Part shown: positions 17,113 through 25,724 of the stretch, one piece after another | How the letters are laid out: each line of letters starts with the position of its first letter | Position numbering within the stretch: the stretch's first letter is position 1 | Source of the DNA: Aromatoleum toluvorans | Lineage (GTDB): Bacteria; Pseudomonadota; Gammaproteobacteria; Burkholderiales; Rhodocyclaceae | DNA length: 64,000 nucleotides | NCBI RefSeq assembly: GCF_012910905.1 | Contig: NZ_WTVN01000006.1 | Span: 98,615-162,614 of the forward strand | Direction of reading: 5' to 3' | Notes under the pieces: generated by a model | What the model was told of the DNA's origin: nothing | Databases searched by the model: none | The model's input: only the letters and a program-made list of their open reading frames with translations | Made by a program: the position numbers and the translations under genes

Positions 17113-18075
17113 TCAGGCGTGGCGCGCGAACGCGAGCGTCGCGGCGAGCACGAGGCCGTGCAGGTTCGCTGCGGCGATCGTCAGCTTGATCGCCGGGCGC
17201 AGCTCGGCCGGCTCATTGGCGTGCTCGCGCAGCTGGCGCGCCGCATGGAAGGACAGCACCAGCGTCAGCGCCGCGGCCGCGCAGGCCTGCGGCAGGTTGT
17301 AGCGCCCGACCTGCAGTACGAGCCAGCCGTAGGCCGCGAGCGCGATCGCGAAGTAGCCCCACTTCGCGGTGTCGGCGCCGAGGCGCACGACCAGCGTGTG
17401 CTTGCCGGCGGTTTCGTCGCCGGCGCGGTCGGGAAACTGGTTGATGAAGAGCAGGTCCGCGACCAGCAGCGCGAACGAGACGCCCGCCGCGACCGGCGTC
17501 CACGCGAAGGTGCCGCGCTGCACGAAATCCGCCCCGACGACGACCAGCAGCCACGCGCCGGCGATCGCGAATTCGCCCAGCCCGCGGCTCGCGAGCCTGA
17601 GCGGTGGCGCGGAATAAGCCCAGCCGAGGACGAGTCCCGCGAGCCCGATCGCAATCAGGCCGCCCCCCGAACCGTAGGCGAGCCACAGTCCCGCGGGCAC
17701 GACCAGGCCGAAGAGCGCATAGGCGAAGCGTGCGGTCTGGTTCGTTGTCAGCACGCCGTTCTGGATGAAGCGGCTGCCGCCGGTGAAGGGGTAGAGCCGG
17801 TCCGCGTTCGCGTCGTCAGCGCCGCTCAGCGCGTCGTGGTAGTCGTTGAGCACGTTCGCACCGGCATGCGCGAGCAGCGCGAACAGCACCGTCACGAGCG
17901 CGCGCAACGCATCGAGCGCGATGCCGTCGGCGCGCGCGGCGGCGAGCCCGATGAGGCAGCCGACCAGCGTGACGGAGAGGAAAGCGGGCCGCGTCGCCGC
18001 GAAGTAGCGCAGCGGCGCGCTGCCGAAACGCTGCTTCGTCGGCTCCCCGCCGCGGGATGTCGCGGGGGGCGTCAC
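17113..18075 (-). CDS. UbiA-family prenyltransferase (MenA-like)
   Basis: A multi-spanning membrane prenyltransferase of 320 residues. The first Asp-rich motif is [16 protein letters not shown], about residue 75, and the second is [15 protein letters not shown], near residue 205. The overall pattern, including [12 protein letters not shown], is closest to the 1,4-dihydroxy-2-naphthoate (MenA) branch. No other menaquinone gene is present here, so the substrate is open. The start is a GTG at 18075 that overlaps the rng stop as GTGA, implying translational coupling; longer forms of this frame run into rng and are not real. Confidence 0.82.
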   Translation of the reverse strand: MTPPATSRGGEPTKQRFGSAPLRYFAATRPAFLSVTLVGCLIGLAAARADGIALDALRALVTVLFALLAHAGANVLNDYHDALSGADDANADRLYPFTGGSRFIQNGVLTTNQTARFAYALFGLVVPAGLWLAYGSGGGLIAIGLAGLVLGWAYSAPPLRLASRGLGEFAIAGAWLLVVVGADFVQRGTFAWTPVAAGVSFALLVADLLFINQFPDRAGDETAGKHTLVVRLGADTAKWGYFAIALAAYGWLVLQVGRYNLPQACAAAALTLVLSFHAARQLREHANEPAELRPAIKLTIAAANLHGLVLAATLAFARHA

Positions 18076-19526
18076 AGCAGCACGATGTCGAACTGTTCCT
18101 GCGAGTAGCTCGCCTCCGGGTGCAGCGAGATCTTCTTGCCGATGAAGTCCGACAGCATCGCGAGCGATTGCGACTCCTCGTCGAGGAAGAGGTCGATCAC
18201 GTTCGGGGCGGCGAGCACGCGGAATTCGCGCGCGTTGAACTGGCGCGCCTCGCGCAGCAGTTCGCGCAGGATCTCGTAGCACACCGTGCGCGCGGTCTTC
18301 ACCTCGCCGCGGCCGCCGCAGGTCGGGCAGGGCTCGCACAGCAGGTGGGCGAGCGATTCGCGCGTGCGTTTGCGGGTCATCTCGACCAGACCCAGCGCGG
18401 TGAAACCATTGACGGTCATCTTCGTGTGGTCACGCGCGAGCGCCTTGCGGAACTCGTCGAGCACCATGTCGCGGTGCTCGGGGTTTTCCATGTCGATGAA
18501 GTCGATGATGATGATGCCGCCGAGGTTGCGCAGGCGCAGCTGGCGCGCGATGGTCTGCGCGGCCTCGAGGTTGGTCTTGAAGATGGTGTCGTCGAAGTTG
18601 CGCGCGCCGACGAAGCCGCCGGTGTTCACGTCCACGGTGGTCATCGCCTCGGTCTGGTCGATGATCAGGTAGCCGCCCGACTTCAGGCTGACGCGCCGCG
18701 CGAGCGCCTTCTGGATCTCCTCCTCGACGCTGTGCAGGTCGAAGAGCGGGCGCTCGCCGCCGTAGTGTTCGAGCAGCGGCAGGACCTTGGGGCTGTATTC
18801 CGAAGCGAAGCTCGTGAGCTTCTGGAAGTTTTCGCGCGAGTCGACGAGGATGCGCGTGGTGTCGTCGTTGACGAGGTCGCGCAGCACGCGCTGGCCGAGG
18901 CCGAGGTCCTCGTACAGCACGCTCGGCGGGAAGCGGCCGGTCGCGCTGTTGCGGATCTCGCCCCACAGCTTGCGGAGGTAGGCGATGTCGGCCGCGAGCT
19001 CCTCGTCGGAGGCCGATTCCGCCATCGTGCGCACGATGAAGCCGCCGGCCTCGTCCTCGGGCACGAGGCGCGTGAGCCGCTCGCGCAGCGCCTCGCGCTC
19101 GGCCTCGTCCTCGATGCGCTGCGAGATGCCGATGTGCTTTTCCTGGGGCAGGTACACGAGCAGCCGCCCGGCGATGCTGACCTGCGTCGACAGGCGCGCG
19201 CCCTTCGTGCCGATCGGGTCCTTCAGCACCTGCACGGTGAGGTTCTGGCCTTCGGTGAGGATGCGCTCGATCGGCTTGCCGGTGTCGCCGTTGTGGCGGT
19301 CGCTCCAGATGTCCGCGACGTGCAGGAAAGCGGTGCGTTCGAGGCCGATGTCGATGAAGGCCGACTGCATGCCCGGGAGCACGCGCACGACCCGCCCGAG
19401 GTAGATGTTGCCGACGATGCCGCGGCTGGCGGTGCGCTCGACGTGCAGTTCCTGCACCACGCCCTGTTCGACGATCGCGACGCGCGTCTCCTGCGGCGTG
19501 AAGTTGATGAGGAATTCGATGCTCAT
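18072..19526 (-). CDS. rng: Ribonuclease G
   Basis: An endoribonuclease of the RNase E/G family, acting in 16S rRNA 5' maturation and mRNA decay. 484 residues from the ATG at 19526: S1 domain near residues 35-125 (GNIYLGRVVRVLPGMQSAFID), catalytic DNase I-like part with VDVNTGGFVG and IIIDFIDME (metal-binding Asp residues), and the Zn-link CPTCGGRG. Length is the same as E. coli RNase G. It follows maf and overlaps the UbiA-type gene. Confidence 0.95.
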   Translation of the reverse strand: MSIEFLINFTPQETRVAIVEQGVVQELHVERTASRGIVGNIYLGRVVRVLPGMQSAFIDIGLERTAFLHVADIWSDRHNGDTGKPIERILTEGQNLTVQVLKDPIGTKGARLSTQVSIAGRLLVYLPQEKHIGISQRIEDEAEREALRERLTRLVPEDEAGGFIVRTMAESASDEELAADIAYLRKLWGEIRNSATGRFPPSVLYEDLGLGQRVLRDLVNDDTTRILVDSRENFQKLTSFASEYSPKVLPLLEHYGGERPLFDLHSVEEEIQKALARRVSLKSGGYLIIDQTEAMTTVDVNTGGFVGARNFDDTIFKTNLEAAQTIARQLRLRNLGGIIIIDFIDMENPEHRDMVLDEFRKALARDHTKMTVNGFTALGLVEMTRKRTRESLAHLLCEPCPTCGGRGEVKTARTVCYEILRELLREARQFNAREFRVLAAPNVIDLFLDEESQSLAMLSDFIGKKISLHPEASYSQEQFDIVLL

Positions 19527-19540
19527 GGAATAGCTGCCAA

Positions 19541-19588
19541 TGGGAAATGCGCAAGCGCAGACGTGAGGCACCGATTGCGCATTGCCCA
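19541..19588 (-). promoter_or_regulatory. Hairpin in the maf-rng intergenic region
   Basis: AATGCGCAA (19546-19554) and TTGCGCATT (19575-19583) form a 9-bp stem, extended by TGGG/CCCA (19541-19544, 19585-19588). It ends 15 bases upstream of the rng start on the minus strand. It may be an RNA structure controlling rng or a processing site. Confidence 0.4.
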
Positions 19589-19631
19589 TCGAGGGCGCGG
19601 CCCGACGCCCGGGGGCGGGAGCCGCCCGAGC

Positions 19632-20252
19632 TTACAGCGGATAGCCGAAGGCGTCGAGCAGCTGCGCGGTTTCGAACAGCGGCAGCCCCATGATCCCGGT
19701 GTAGCTGCCGCGGATCTCCTCGATGAAGATCGCCGCGCGCCCCTGGATGCCATAGGCGCCGGCCTTGTCCATCGGCTCCCCGGTCGCGATGTAGTGGCGG
19801 ATCTCGAGGTCGGTGAGCGCGCGAAAGCGCACGTCGCTGGTGCTGATGCGGCTGCGTGTCTGCGTGCCGTCGCTGATCGCCACCGCGGTCAGCACGCGAT
19901 GCGTGCGCCCCGACAGGCGGCGCAGGATCTCCGCGGCATCGGCCGCATCGGCCGGCTTGCCGATGATCTCGCCGTCGAGCTCGATCGTCGTGTCGGCCGA
20001 CAGCACCGGGTAGAGCGGCAGGGTGCGCCACTGCAGGCGCCGCCAGCCGGCTTCGGCCTTGACGAGTGCGATGCGTTCGACGTAGTGCTCGACATCCTCG
20101 TCCGGCAGCGGTGTTTCGTCGACGTCCGCATCCGCGCCGCGTTCGCCGCCGCGAAACACCAGCAGGTCGAAGGGAACGCCGATCTGGCGCAGCAGTTCGC
20201 GCCGGCGCGGGCTGCGCGAGGCGAGGTAGATTCGGGCTTGGAGACTGGACAT
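19632..20252 (-). CDS. maf: Maf-family nucleoside triphosphate pyrophosphatase
   Basis: A house-cleaning dTTP/UTP-type pyrophosphatase. 206 residues starting with the signature LASRSPRRRELLRQIGVPF. SADTTIELDGEIIGKPAD supplies the catalytic Asp, and GAYGIQGRAAIFIEEIRGSY is the family C-terminal block. The gene lies in the conserved row nadD-rsfS-rlmH-maf-rng. Confidence 0.93.
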   Translation of the reverse strand: MSSLQARIYLASRSPRRRELLRQIGVPFDLLVFRGGERGADADVDETPLPDEDVEHYVERIALVKAEAGWRRLQWRTLPLYPVLSADTTIELDGEIIGKPADAADAAEILRRLSGRTHRVLTAVAISDGTQTRSRISTSDVRFRALTDLEIRHYIATGEPMDKAGAYGIQGRAAIFIEEIRGSYTGIMGLPLFETAQLLDAFGYPL

Positions 20253-20375
20253 GAGTGCCGGGAAATGGGAGGCGGGATGCCGCGGTTGATGTGGCGGATT
20301 CTACCCTTCCTGCAAGCGATTGCCGCGAATGGCCGCGCAGGTGGCCCGATTCGGACCAGTGAGGCTTCGCCGGCC

Positions 20376-20846
20376 CTACTCGCGATGGTAGGGGTGGTTC
20401 TTCAGTACCGTCCAGGCGCGGTACAGGGCCTCGGCCAGCAGGGGGCGCACCAGGGCGTGCGGGAGGGTGAGGCTCGACAGGCGGAGGCGTTCGTGCGCGC
20501 TCGCCTTCAGCGCCGGTGCGAGGCCGTCGGGGCCGCCGACGATCAGCGCGACGTCGCTGCCGTCCGCCTGCCAGGCTTCGAGCCGGCGCGCGAGTTCGAC
20601 TGTCGTGAGGTCGGCGCCGCGCTCGTCGAGGATCACGCGGCGGCAGCGCGGCGGCAGCGCCGCTTCGATGCGCGCGGCCTCGGCCGTCATCATCGCCTCG
20701 ACGGTCTTGCCGGTCGTGCGCGGCTCGGCCTTCACCTCGACGAGTTGCAGCGGCAGCTCGCGCGGCATGCGGCGCGCGAATTCGTCGAATCCGGCCTCGA
20801 CCCACGCGGGCATGCGCGTGCCGACGGCGACGACCGAGAGCTTCAC
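20376..20846 (-). CDS. rlmH: 23S rRNA pseudouridine-1915 N3-methyltransferase
   Basis: A SPOUT methyltransferase that modifies helix 69 of 23S rRNA. The start is GTG at 20846, which gives [19 protein letters not shown] and 156 residues, matching the family length of about 155. Knot-forming blocks are [14 protein letters not shown] and [20 protein letters not shown], with C-terminal HPYHRE, all characteristic. Longer readings of the frame run into rsfS. Confidence 0.95.
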   Translation of the reverse strand: MKLSVVAVGTRMPAWVEAGFDEFARRMPRELPLQLVEVKAEPRTTGKTVEAMMTAEAARIEAALPPRCRRVILDERGADLTTVELARRLEAWQADGSDVALIVGGPDGLAPALKASAHERLRLSSLTLPHALVRPLLAEALYRAWTVLKNHPYHRE

Positions 20847-20898
20847 GGGAGCGGGTGGCGGGTTTGCCGCCGGCCGATGGCCGGCGGCAGCGAAGCTG

Positions 20899-21267
20899 TC
20901 ATTGCGCCGCGACGCTCGCGGCCGCGCGGCCGCGCCGCAGGGTCGAGGGGGCGGCCCACAGTTCTTCGAGGTTGTAATAGCTGCGGATCGCCGGCTGCAT
21001 GATGTGCACGACGATGTCGCCGAGGTCCACCAGCACCCATTCCCCGGTCTCTTCGCCTTCCATGCTGACGACGGGGGCGCCCGCCTCGCGAACCTTGTCA
21101 TGCACGTTGCGCGCCAGCGCCCGCGTCTGGCGGTTGGAATCGCCGGTGGCGATGATGATGCGGTCGAACAGCGAGGTCAGCCTGGTGGTGTCGATGACTT
21201 CGATGTCCTTGGCCTTGATGTCTTCGAGGGCGGCAACGACGGTTTCTTCGAGTGTGCAGGTGTCCAT
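20899..21267 (-). CDS. rsfS: Ribosome silencing factor RsfS
   Basis: Binds L14 on the 50S subunit and blocks subunit joining when nutrients fall. 122 residues with the family blocks [34 protein letters not shown], and the C-terminal [20 protein letters not shown] plus YYNLEELW. Its start overlaps the nadD stop, and rlmH follows, the order usual in proteobacteria. Confidence 0.95.
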   Translation of the reverse strand: MDTCTLEETVVAALEDIKAKDIEVIDTTRLTSLFDRIIIATGDSNRQTRALARNVHDKVREAGAPVVSMEGEETGEWVLVDLGDIVVHIMQPAIRSYYNLEELWAAPSTLRRGRAAASVAAQ

Positions 21268-21950
21268 CAGGTTTTGCGGTAGAGGTGGTGCAACCCAATA
21301 TAGTCGAGAACCGGATCGGGCAGCAAATAGCGGGCGCTGTGCCCGCCGTGGATGAGGTCACGGATCAGCGATGCGGAAATCGCCAGCGGCGTCATGTCGA
21401 AGGGGACGACCCGTCCGGCAGGGTTCTGGTGCAGGACGGTCGGGTCGGTGTCAATCCGACCTGCGCAGGCGGCGTCGAGTTCCGGCGACAGGGTGCCCGG
21501 CCAGCGCCGGCCGTGCGGTGCGAAGCCGGGGCGATTGGCGACGGCGATGTGGGCGAGGGCGAAGAGGTCCTGCCAGCGGTGCCAGCTAGGCAGCCCGTTG
21601 AAGGCGTCGGCGCCGAGGATCAGCACGAGCGGGCGGTCCGGTCCGTGCTGCGCGCGCAGGCGTTCCAGCGTCAGCACGGTGTAGCTCTTGCTGTGCGCGA
21701 ACACTTCGCCGGCGTCGACGACAAGCCCGGGGTTGCCGGCGCTCGCGAGCCGCACCATCTCCAGCCGGTCGACCGCCGGGGACTGCGGTGCGCCGCGGTG
21801 TGGCGGCCGGCCGGCGGGGATCAGCGCGACCTGCGCCAGGTTCAGCGCCTCGCGCGCTTCCTCGGCGAGGCGCAGGTGGCCGAAGTGGATCGGGTCGAAA
21901 GTGCCGCCCAGCAGGCCCAGCGCACCCGTGTCAGGGTTGTTCGAAGGCAT
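21267..21950 (-). CDS. nadD: Nicotinate-nucleotide adenylyltransferase
   Basis: Makes deamido-NAD from nicotinate mononucleotide and ATP. 227 residues with the nucleotidyltransferase motif GGTFDPIHFGHLRLAEEA near the N-terminus (HxGH) and ISASLIRDLI near the C-terminus. The start lies about 20 bases inside the end of the upstream membrane-protein gene, and the stop overlaps the rsfS start, so this is a tightly packed operon. Confidence 0.95.
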   Translation of the reverse strand: MPSNNPDTGALGLLGGTFDPIHFGHLRLAEEAREALNLAQVALIPAGRPPHRGAPQSPAVDRLEMVRLASAGNPGLVVDAGEVFAHSKSYTVLTLERLRAQHGPDRPLVLILGADAFNGLPSWHRWQDLFALAHIAVANRPGFAPHGRRWPGTLSPELDAACAGRIDTDPTVLHQNPAGRVVPFDMTPLAISASLIRDLIHGGHSARYLLPDPVLDYIGLHHLYRKT

Positions 21951-22704
21951 TCCCGGGTTCGCCGAAGATGTCGCGCGCGTTGGCGTAGAAGCTGGCGAAG
22001 ACGATGGGGATGAGCAGCAGCGGCAGCGGCACCGACAGCAGGGTCGCGAGCATCGGCGAAGCCAGGCCGACGATGCCGAGCAGGATGCCGGGCAGGACCG
22101 CGCCGAACAGCGCCAGTGCGATCGAGTAGGCGAGGAAGGGGCGCCAGTTGCGCAGGCACGCGTAGAAGCTGAAGAACATCGCCTTGGGGGCCGAGAGCTT
22201 CCACCAGCCGGCGAGCAGCGGCGCGAACCAGTAGGCCATCATGACCGGCGTCGACAGCGTGATTGCGATCAGCAGCGCGAGGGTGAAGCCGGTGCTGGTG
22301 GCGACCTCGGCTTCGATCTTGCCGCCGCTGGTCATCACCTTGAGCAGCGTGCCGCCGTCGGCGAGCGACGTCAGCAGCAACACGAGCAGGCTGCCGGCAA
22401 GGTAGATCAGTCCGATCGTCACCAGCGCGGGGAGGTTCTGCTGGAAGCCGGAGAACAGCACGTCCGGCCCCGCCTTGCGTCCCTTGTCGATCGCCTGGCA
22501 GGTGTTGAGCACGCCCAGCGACAGGATCGGCATCAGCAGCGAGGCGATGATCTGGCCGAGGAAGGGAACCACGGAAACGAGGATCAGCAGCAGCAGGTAG
22601 CCGAATGACGCGAAGGTGAGCAGCGCCGGGTTGCGCCGCCAGATCTGCAGGCCTTCGCCGAGCCACGCGAAGCCGCGCCCGGACGGGAGTTGTCGTGCTT
22701 GCAT
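21931..22704 (-). CDS. BPSS1780-family membrane protein, copy 2
   Basis: 257 residues with about six hydrophobic segments, beginning after a short soluble N-terminus (GRGFAWLGEGLQIWRRNPAL). The pattern, including CQAIDKGRKAGPDVLFSGF and FYANARDIFGEP, is that of the BPSS1780 family of betaproteobacterial membrane proteins, with no assigned function. It lies 3 bases after a related gene and overlaps nadD by about 20 bases. Confidence 0.75.
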   Translation of the reverse strand: MQARQLPSGRGFAWLGEGLQIWRRNPALLTFASFGYLLLLILVSVVPFLGQIIASLLMPILSLGVLNTCQAIDKGRKAGPDVLFSGFQQNLPALVTIGLIYLAGSLLVLLLTSLADGGTLLKVMTSGGKIEAEVATSTGFTLALLIAITLSTPVMMAYWFAPLLAGWWKLSAPKAMFFSFYACLRNWRPFLAYSIALALFGAVLPGILLGIVGLASPMLATLLSVPLPLLLIPIVFASFYANARDIFGEPGNAFEQP

Positions 22705-22707
22705 GCG

Positions 22708-23544
22708 CTACTCGTCGGCGGTGTCGATGGGGGCGAGCAGCGCCGGAGCCGGCTGCGGGCGATCGGGGGCGAAGGTGTCTTTCCAGGCGGCGTGCAGGGC
22801 GCCGGCCAGCACCGGGACCAGGGCCAGCATGCCGAGCCCGGCCGGCAGCATCGCGATCCACACCAGCACGTAGAGGATGAACCCGAGCACGATGAAGCTG
22901 GTGAGGTTGGCGAGGCAGGCGCGCGCCGAGAGCTTCATCGCGTCGAGCGGCGAGACGCCCTGCAGCATCACGAGGGCCGGCGCGAACCACAGCGCCATCA
23001 GCAGCAGCACCCACAGCACCGTGAACACCGCGACGGCGAGCATCACCCCGCCGGCCGCGAGGCTCATGCCGGCGAAGGCGCCGACCAGCATGCCGGTCAG
23101 GGCCGCACTGCTGCCGACGGCCGCGGCGATGAGGGCTGCGAGCAGGGCGCCGAGCAGGTGGAAGCCGCCGATCATGAGGAGATTGCCTGCATGGCGGCGG
23201 ATGCCGTCGAAGAGGTGGTCGACGCGCAGCGGCTCGCCCTGCGCCAGCGCATGGGCACCGGAGAGCATGCCGGCGACGAGGACCGGGAAGGCGAGCGGCG
23301 CGAGCGCCCAGCCGAGGAAGGGCACGAGGCCCAGGGCGCTGAGGGCGACGATCAGCACCAGGGTCTGGACGACCCAGATGCCAGGGCTGGCGGTGAAGGT
23401 CTTCCAGCCCGCGACGATCCATTTCAGGGTGTCGGCCGGGGTGACGTCACCGGGCGGCGGCAGCGGATGGCGGCGATGCGGCGCGCCGTGTCCGGCCGGA
23501 TCGGCGGAATGGTGCGCGGAGTGGGTCGAATGCGGTTCGTTCAT
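22708..23544 (-). CDS. BPSS1780-family membrane protein, copy 1
   Basis: 278 residues with a His/Pro-rich soluble N-terminus (HSTHSAHHSADPAGHGAPHR) that might bind metal, then about six membrane segments. The layout resembles the next gene: a short amphipathic start (LKWIVAGWKTFTASPGIWV), an internal GEPLRVDHLFDGIRRHAGNL segment and LSARACLANLTSFIV. The two are probably an old tandem duplication. Function unknown. Confidence 0.72.
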   Translation of the reverse strand: MNEPHSTHSAHHSADPAGHGAPHRRHPLPPPGDVTPADTLKWIVAGWKTFTASPGIWVVQTLVLIVALSALGLVPFLGWALAPLAFPVLVAGMLSGAHALAQGEPLRVDHLFDGIRRHAGNLLMIGGFHLLGALLAALIAAAVGSSAALTGMLVGAFAGMSLAAGGVMLAVAVFTVLWVLLLMALWFAPALVMLQGVSPLDAMKLSARACLANLTSFIVLGFILYVLVWIAMLPAGLGMLALVPVLAGALHAAWKDTFAPDRPQPAPALLAPIDTADE

Positions 23545-23547
23545 CGT

Positions 23548-24489
23548 TCAGAGCGGCAGGGAAGGCGCCGCCGCGATGCGCAGGCGCAGGATGTCGCGGT
23601 ATTCGGCGGGCGGCTTCACGAGCACCATCTCGCCCGGCTTGGGCAGGTGGAAGTCTTCGGCGCGCGACAGCCAGAAGCGCAGTGCGGCCGCGCGCAGCAT
23701 CGCCGGCCAGCTTGCGCGCTCGGCAGCGGTGAAGGGGCGTTCGGCATGGTAGGCGTCGAGCAGCGCCGCGCTGCGCTGCGGGTCGAGTTCGCCGTCGGCG
23801 GTCGTGCACCAGTCGTTCACGGTGACGGCGACGTCGAAGAGCAGCGCATCGTGGCCGGCGAAGTAGAAGTCGATCACGCCACCGACGTGGTCGCCGTCCC
23901 ACAGCACGTTGTCGCGGAAAAGGTCGGCATGGATCACGCCCTGCGGCAGGCTGGCGTAGTCCACGGCGGCCTGGAAGGCGAGCTCGGCGTCGAGCAGGGC
24001 CTGTTCGTCCGCGGGCAGGAAGGGGCGTACGCGGGCGGCGGCGGCGGTGCGCCACGCCGCGCCGCGCGGGTTGTCCTGCTTGCGGCCGTAGGACAGGCCG
24101 GCGAGGTGCAGGCCGGCGAGCATCGCGCCGACCCGTGCGCAGTGCGGCGCGCCCGGTGTCATCTCGGACTTGCCCGACAGGCGCATCACCAGCGCGGCGG
24201 GCCGGTCGCTGAGCGTGCCGAGGTATTCGTTGTCGCGGTTGGCGATCGGTGCGGGCACCGGCAGGCCGTGGCGCGCGAGATGCGCCATCAGGTGCAGGTA
24301 GAAAGGCAGCTCGGCGCGCGGGATCGCTTCGAACAGCGTCAGCACGTAGCGGCCGAGCGTGGTCGTGACGAAGAAGTTGCTGTTCTGGACGCCGGCCGAG
24401 ATGCCCTGCAGCTCGACGAGGCGGCCAATGGCATAGTGGCCGAGCCAGCGGGACAGCGTCTCGGGGGCAACGGCGGTGAAAACGGACAT
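23548..24489 (-). CDS. thrB: Homoserine kinase (APH-fold type)
   Basis: Phosphorylates homoserine in threonine synthesis. 313 residues of the aminoglycoside-phosphotransferase fold used for ThrB in many proteobacteria: N-terminal SVFTAVAPETLSRWL, ISAGVQNSNFFVTTT, the catalytic loop VIHADLFRDNVLW, and the metal-binding IDFYFAG. The gene follows the DUF2782 gene, a common betaproteobacterial pairing. Confidence 0.92.
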   Translation of the reverse strand: MSVFTAVAPETLSRWLGHYAIGRLVELQGISAGVQNSNFFVTTTLGRYVLTLFEAIPRAELPFYLHLMAHLARHGLPVPAPIANRDNEYLGTLSDRPAALVMRLSGKSEMTPGAPHCARVGAMLAGLHLAGLSYGRKQDNPRGAAWRTAAAARVRPFLPADEQALLDAELAFQAAVDYASLPQGVIHADLFRDNVLWDGDHVGGVIDFYFAGHDALLFDVAVTVNDWCTTADGELDPQRSAALLDAYHAERPFTAAERASWPAMLRAAALRFWLSRAEDFHLPKPGEMVLVKPPAEYRDILRLRIAAAPSLPL

Positions 24490-24533
24490 GTGAGGATAGG
24501 CGGTGAGTCAGTGGCCCGCGGGCCGGAATGGCA

Positions 24534-24854
24534 TTACCAGGACTTGATCACCCACATCGGCACGGAGAGCGACGGCAGCACGTCCTGGCGGGACATGATG
24601 CCGTTGCCTTCGTGGTCGATGAGGTAGTAGGGCACGCCGTGCGGGGGCGTGACCTTGATCATGTAGAGCTTGCCGCGGATGCGGTACTCCTGGACCGTGT
24701 CCTGGCCGCGCTTGACGATCGTGACTTCCGGGTCCATCGACGGATCGCCGGCCGGCATCGGCGGCGGTTCGGGAATCGGTTCGAGCTTGGGGGGCTGCTG
24801 GGCCGCGACCGGGGTCGCGATGGCCATCAGCAGCACGATGAGTTTGCGGCGCAT
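24534..24854 (-). CDS. DUF2782 family secreted protein
   Basis: 106 residues with a signal peptide (MRRKLIVLLMAIATPVAA), a Pro-rich linker (KLEPIPEPPPMP), and a small domain with TIVKRGQDTVQEYRIRGKL and PYYLIDHEG. This is the DUF2782 pattern; function unknown. An AAGGAG ribosome binding site precedes the ATG, and a TAGAAT box (24882-24877) 18 bases further up may be the promoter -10 for the long minus-strand gene run that follows. Confidence 0.85.
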   Translation of the reverse strand: MRRKLIVLLMAIATPVAAQQPPKLEPIPEPPPMPAGDPSMDPEVTIVKRGQDTVQEYRIRGKLYMIKVTPPHGVPYYLIDHEGNGIMSRQDVLPSLSVPMWVIKSW

Positions 24855-24908
24855 TGTGCTCTCCTTATATGCGCGGATTCTAGCAGGACCCGCGCCGTGC
24901 GTCCGTCC

Positions 24909-25634
24909 TCACAGGTTGAGCAGCAGTTCATGCTCCTCGGGCAGCGGCAGGAAGCCGCGGTGCTCGTAGTGCTTGAAGATCGCCTCGACGACTTCCTCGG
25001 GGGTGTCGATGACCTGGATCAGGTCGAGGTCCTCCGGGTTGATCATGCGCTCGGCGACCAGGCGATCGCGGAACCAGTCGATCATGCCTTTCCAGAACGG
25101 CCCGTGCACGAGGATGATCGGGATCTTGCGGCCCTTGCCGGTCTGGATCAGCGTGAGCGCTTCCATCAACTCGTCGAGCGTGCCGAAGCCGCCCGGCATC
25201 ACGACGTAGGCCGAGGCGAAGCGCACGAACATGAACTTGCGCGCGAAGAAGTGCTGGAAGGTCTGCGAGATGTCCTGGTAGGGGTTGGAGCTCTGCTCCA
25301 TCGGCAGCTGGATGTTGAGGCCGATCGACGGGCTCTTGCCGAAGTAGGCGCCCTTGTTCGCGGCTTCCATGATGCCCGGGCCGCCGCCCGAGATCACCGA
25401 GAAGCCGGCGTCGGAGAGCAGGCGGCTGATGCGCTCGGTCAGGAGGTAGTACATGTGGTCGGGCGGGATGCGCGCGCTGCCGAAGATCGACACCGCCGGC
25501 CGGATCGCGTTGAGCCGTTCGGTCGCCTCGACGAACTCTGCCATAATTCCGAAGATGCGCCACGATTCGCGCGCATTGAAGCGCGGCGCGGTGCTGCTCG
25601 GGGCGCTGGGGGGGATTTTCTCTTTCGCGGCCAT
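24909..25634 (-). CDS. LOG-family protein (TIGR00730 Rossmann fold)
   Basis: 241 residues from the ATG at 25634. The signature motifs of the lysine-decarboxylase-like/LOG family are ISGGGPGIMEAANKGAYFG and MPGGFGTLDELMEALTLIQ. Characterised members hydrolyse the N-glycosidic bond of nucleoside 5'-monophosphates, releasing free bases (cytokinins in plants). It is divergent from polA with about 90 bases between the starts. The substrate here is unknown. Confidence 0.88.
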   Translation of the reverse strand: MAAKEKIPPSAPSSTAPRFNARESWRIFGIMAEFVEATERLNAIRPAVSIFGSARIPPDHMYYLLTERISRLLSDAGFSVISGGGPGIMEAANKGAYFGKSPSIGLNIQLPMEQSSNPYQDISQTFQHFFARKFMFVRFASAYVVMPGGFGTLDELMEALTLIQTGKGRKIPIILVHGPFWKGMIDWFRDRLVAERMINPEDLDLIQVIDTPEEVVEAIFKHYEHRGFLPLPEEHELLLNL

Positions 25635-25724
25635 GTTGTTCTCGTCTTGTCGTTCTGCCGGTCCGTGAGCCGGCGTCTTCTGATTCCGGGCTGCGCCCCG
25701 GATCCCCGCAAGGAAATCTGCCTG

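Noticed and set aside
18057..21002. Plus-strand open frame of 981 codons across rng, maf, rlmH and rsfS
   Set aside because: Antisense to four well-supported genes; composition is the His/Arg/Ala-rich pattern produced by high-GC DNA on the wrong strand, with no domain.
22690..24627. Plus-strand open frame of 645 codons opposite BPSS1780 proteins and thrB
   Set aside because: Shadow of minus-strand genes; Gln/Arg/His-rich with no domain.
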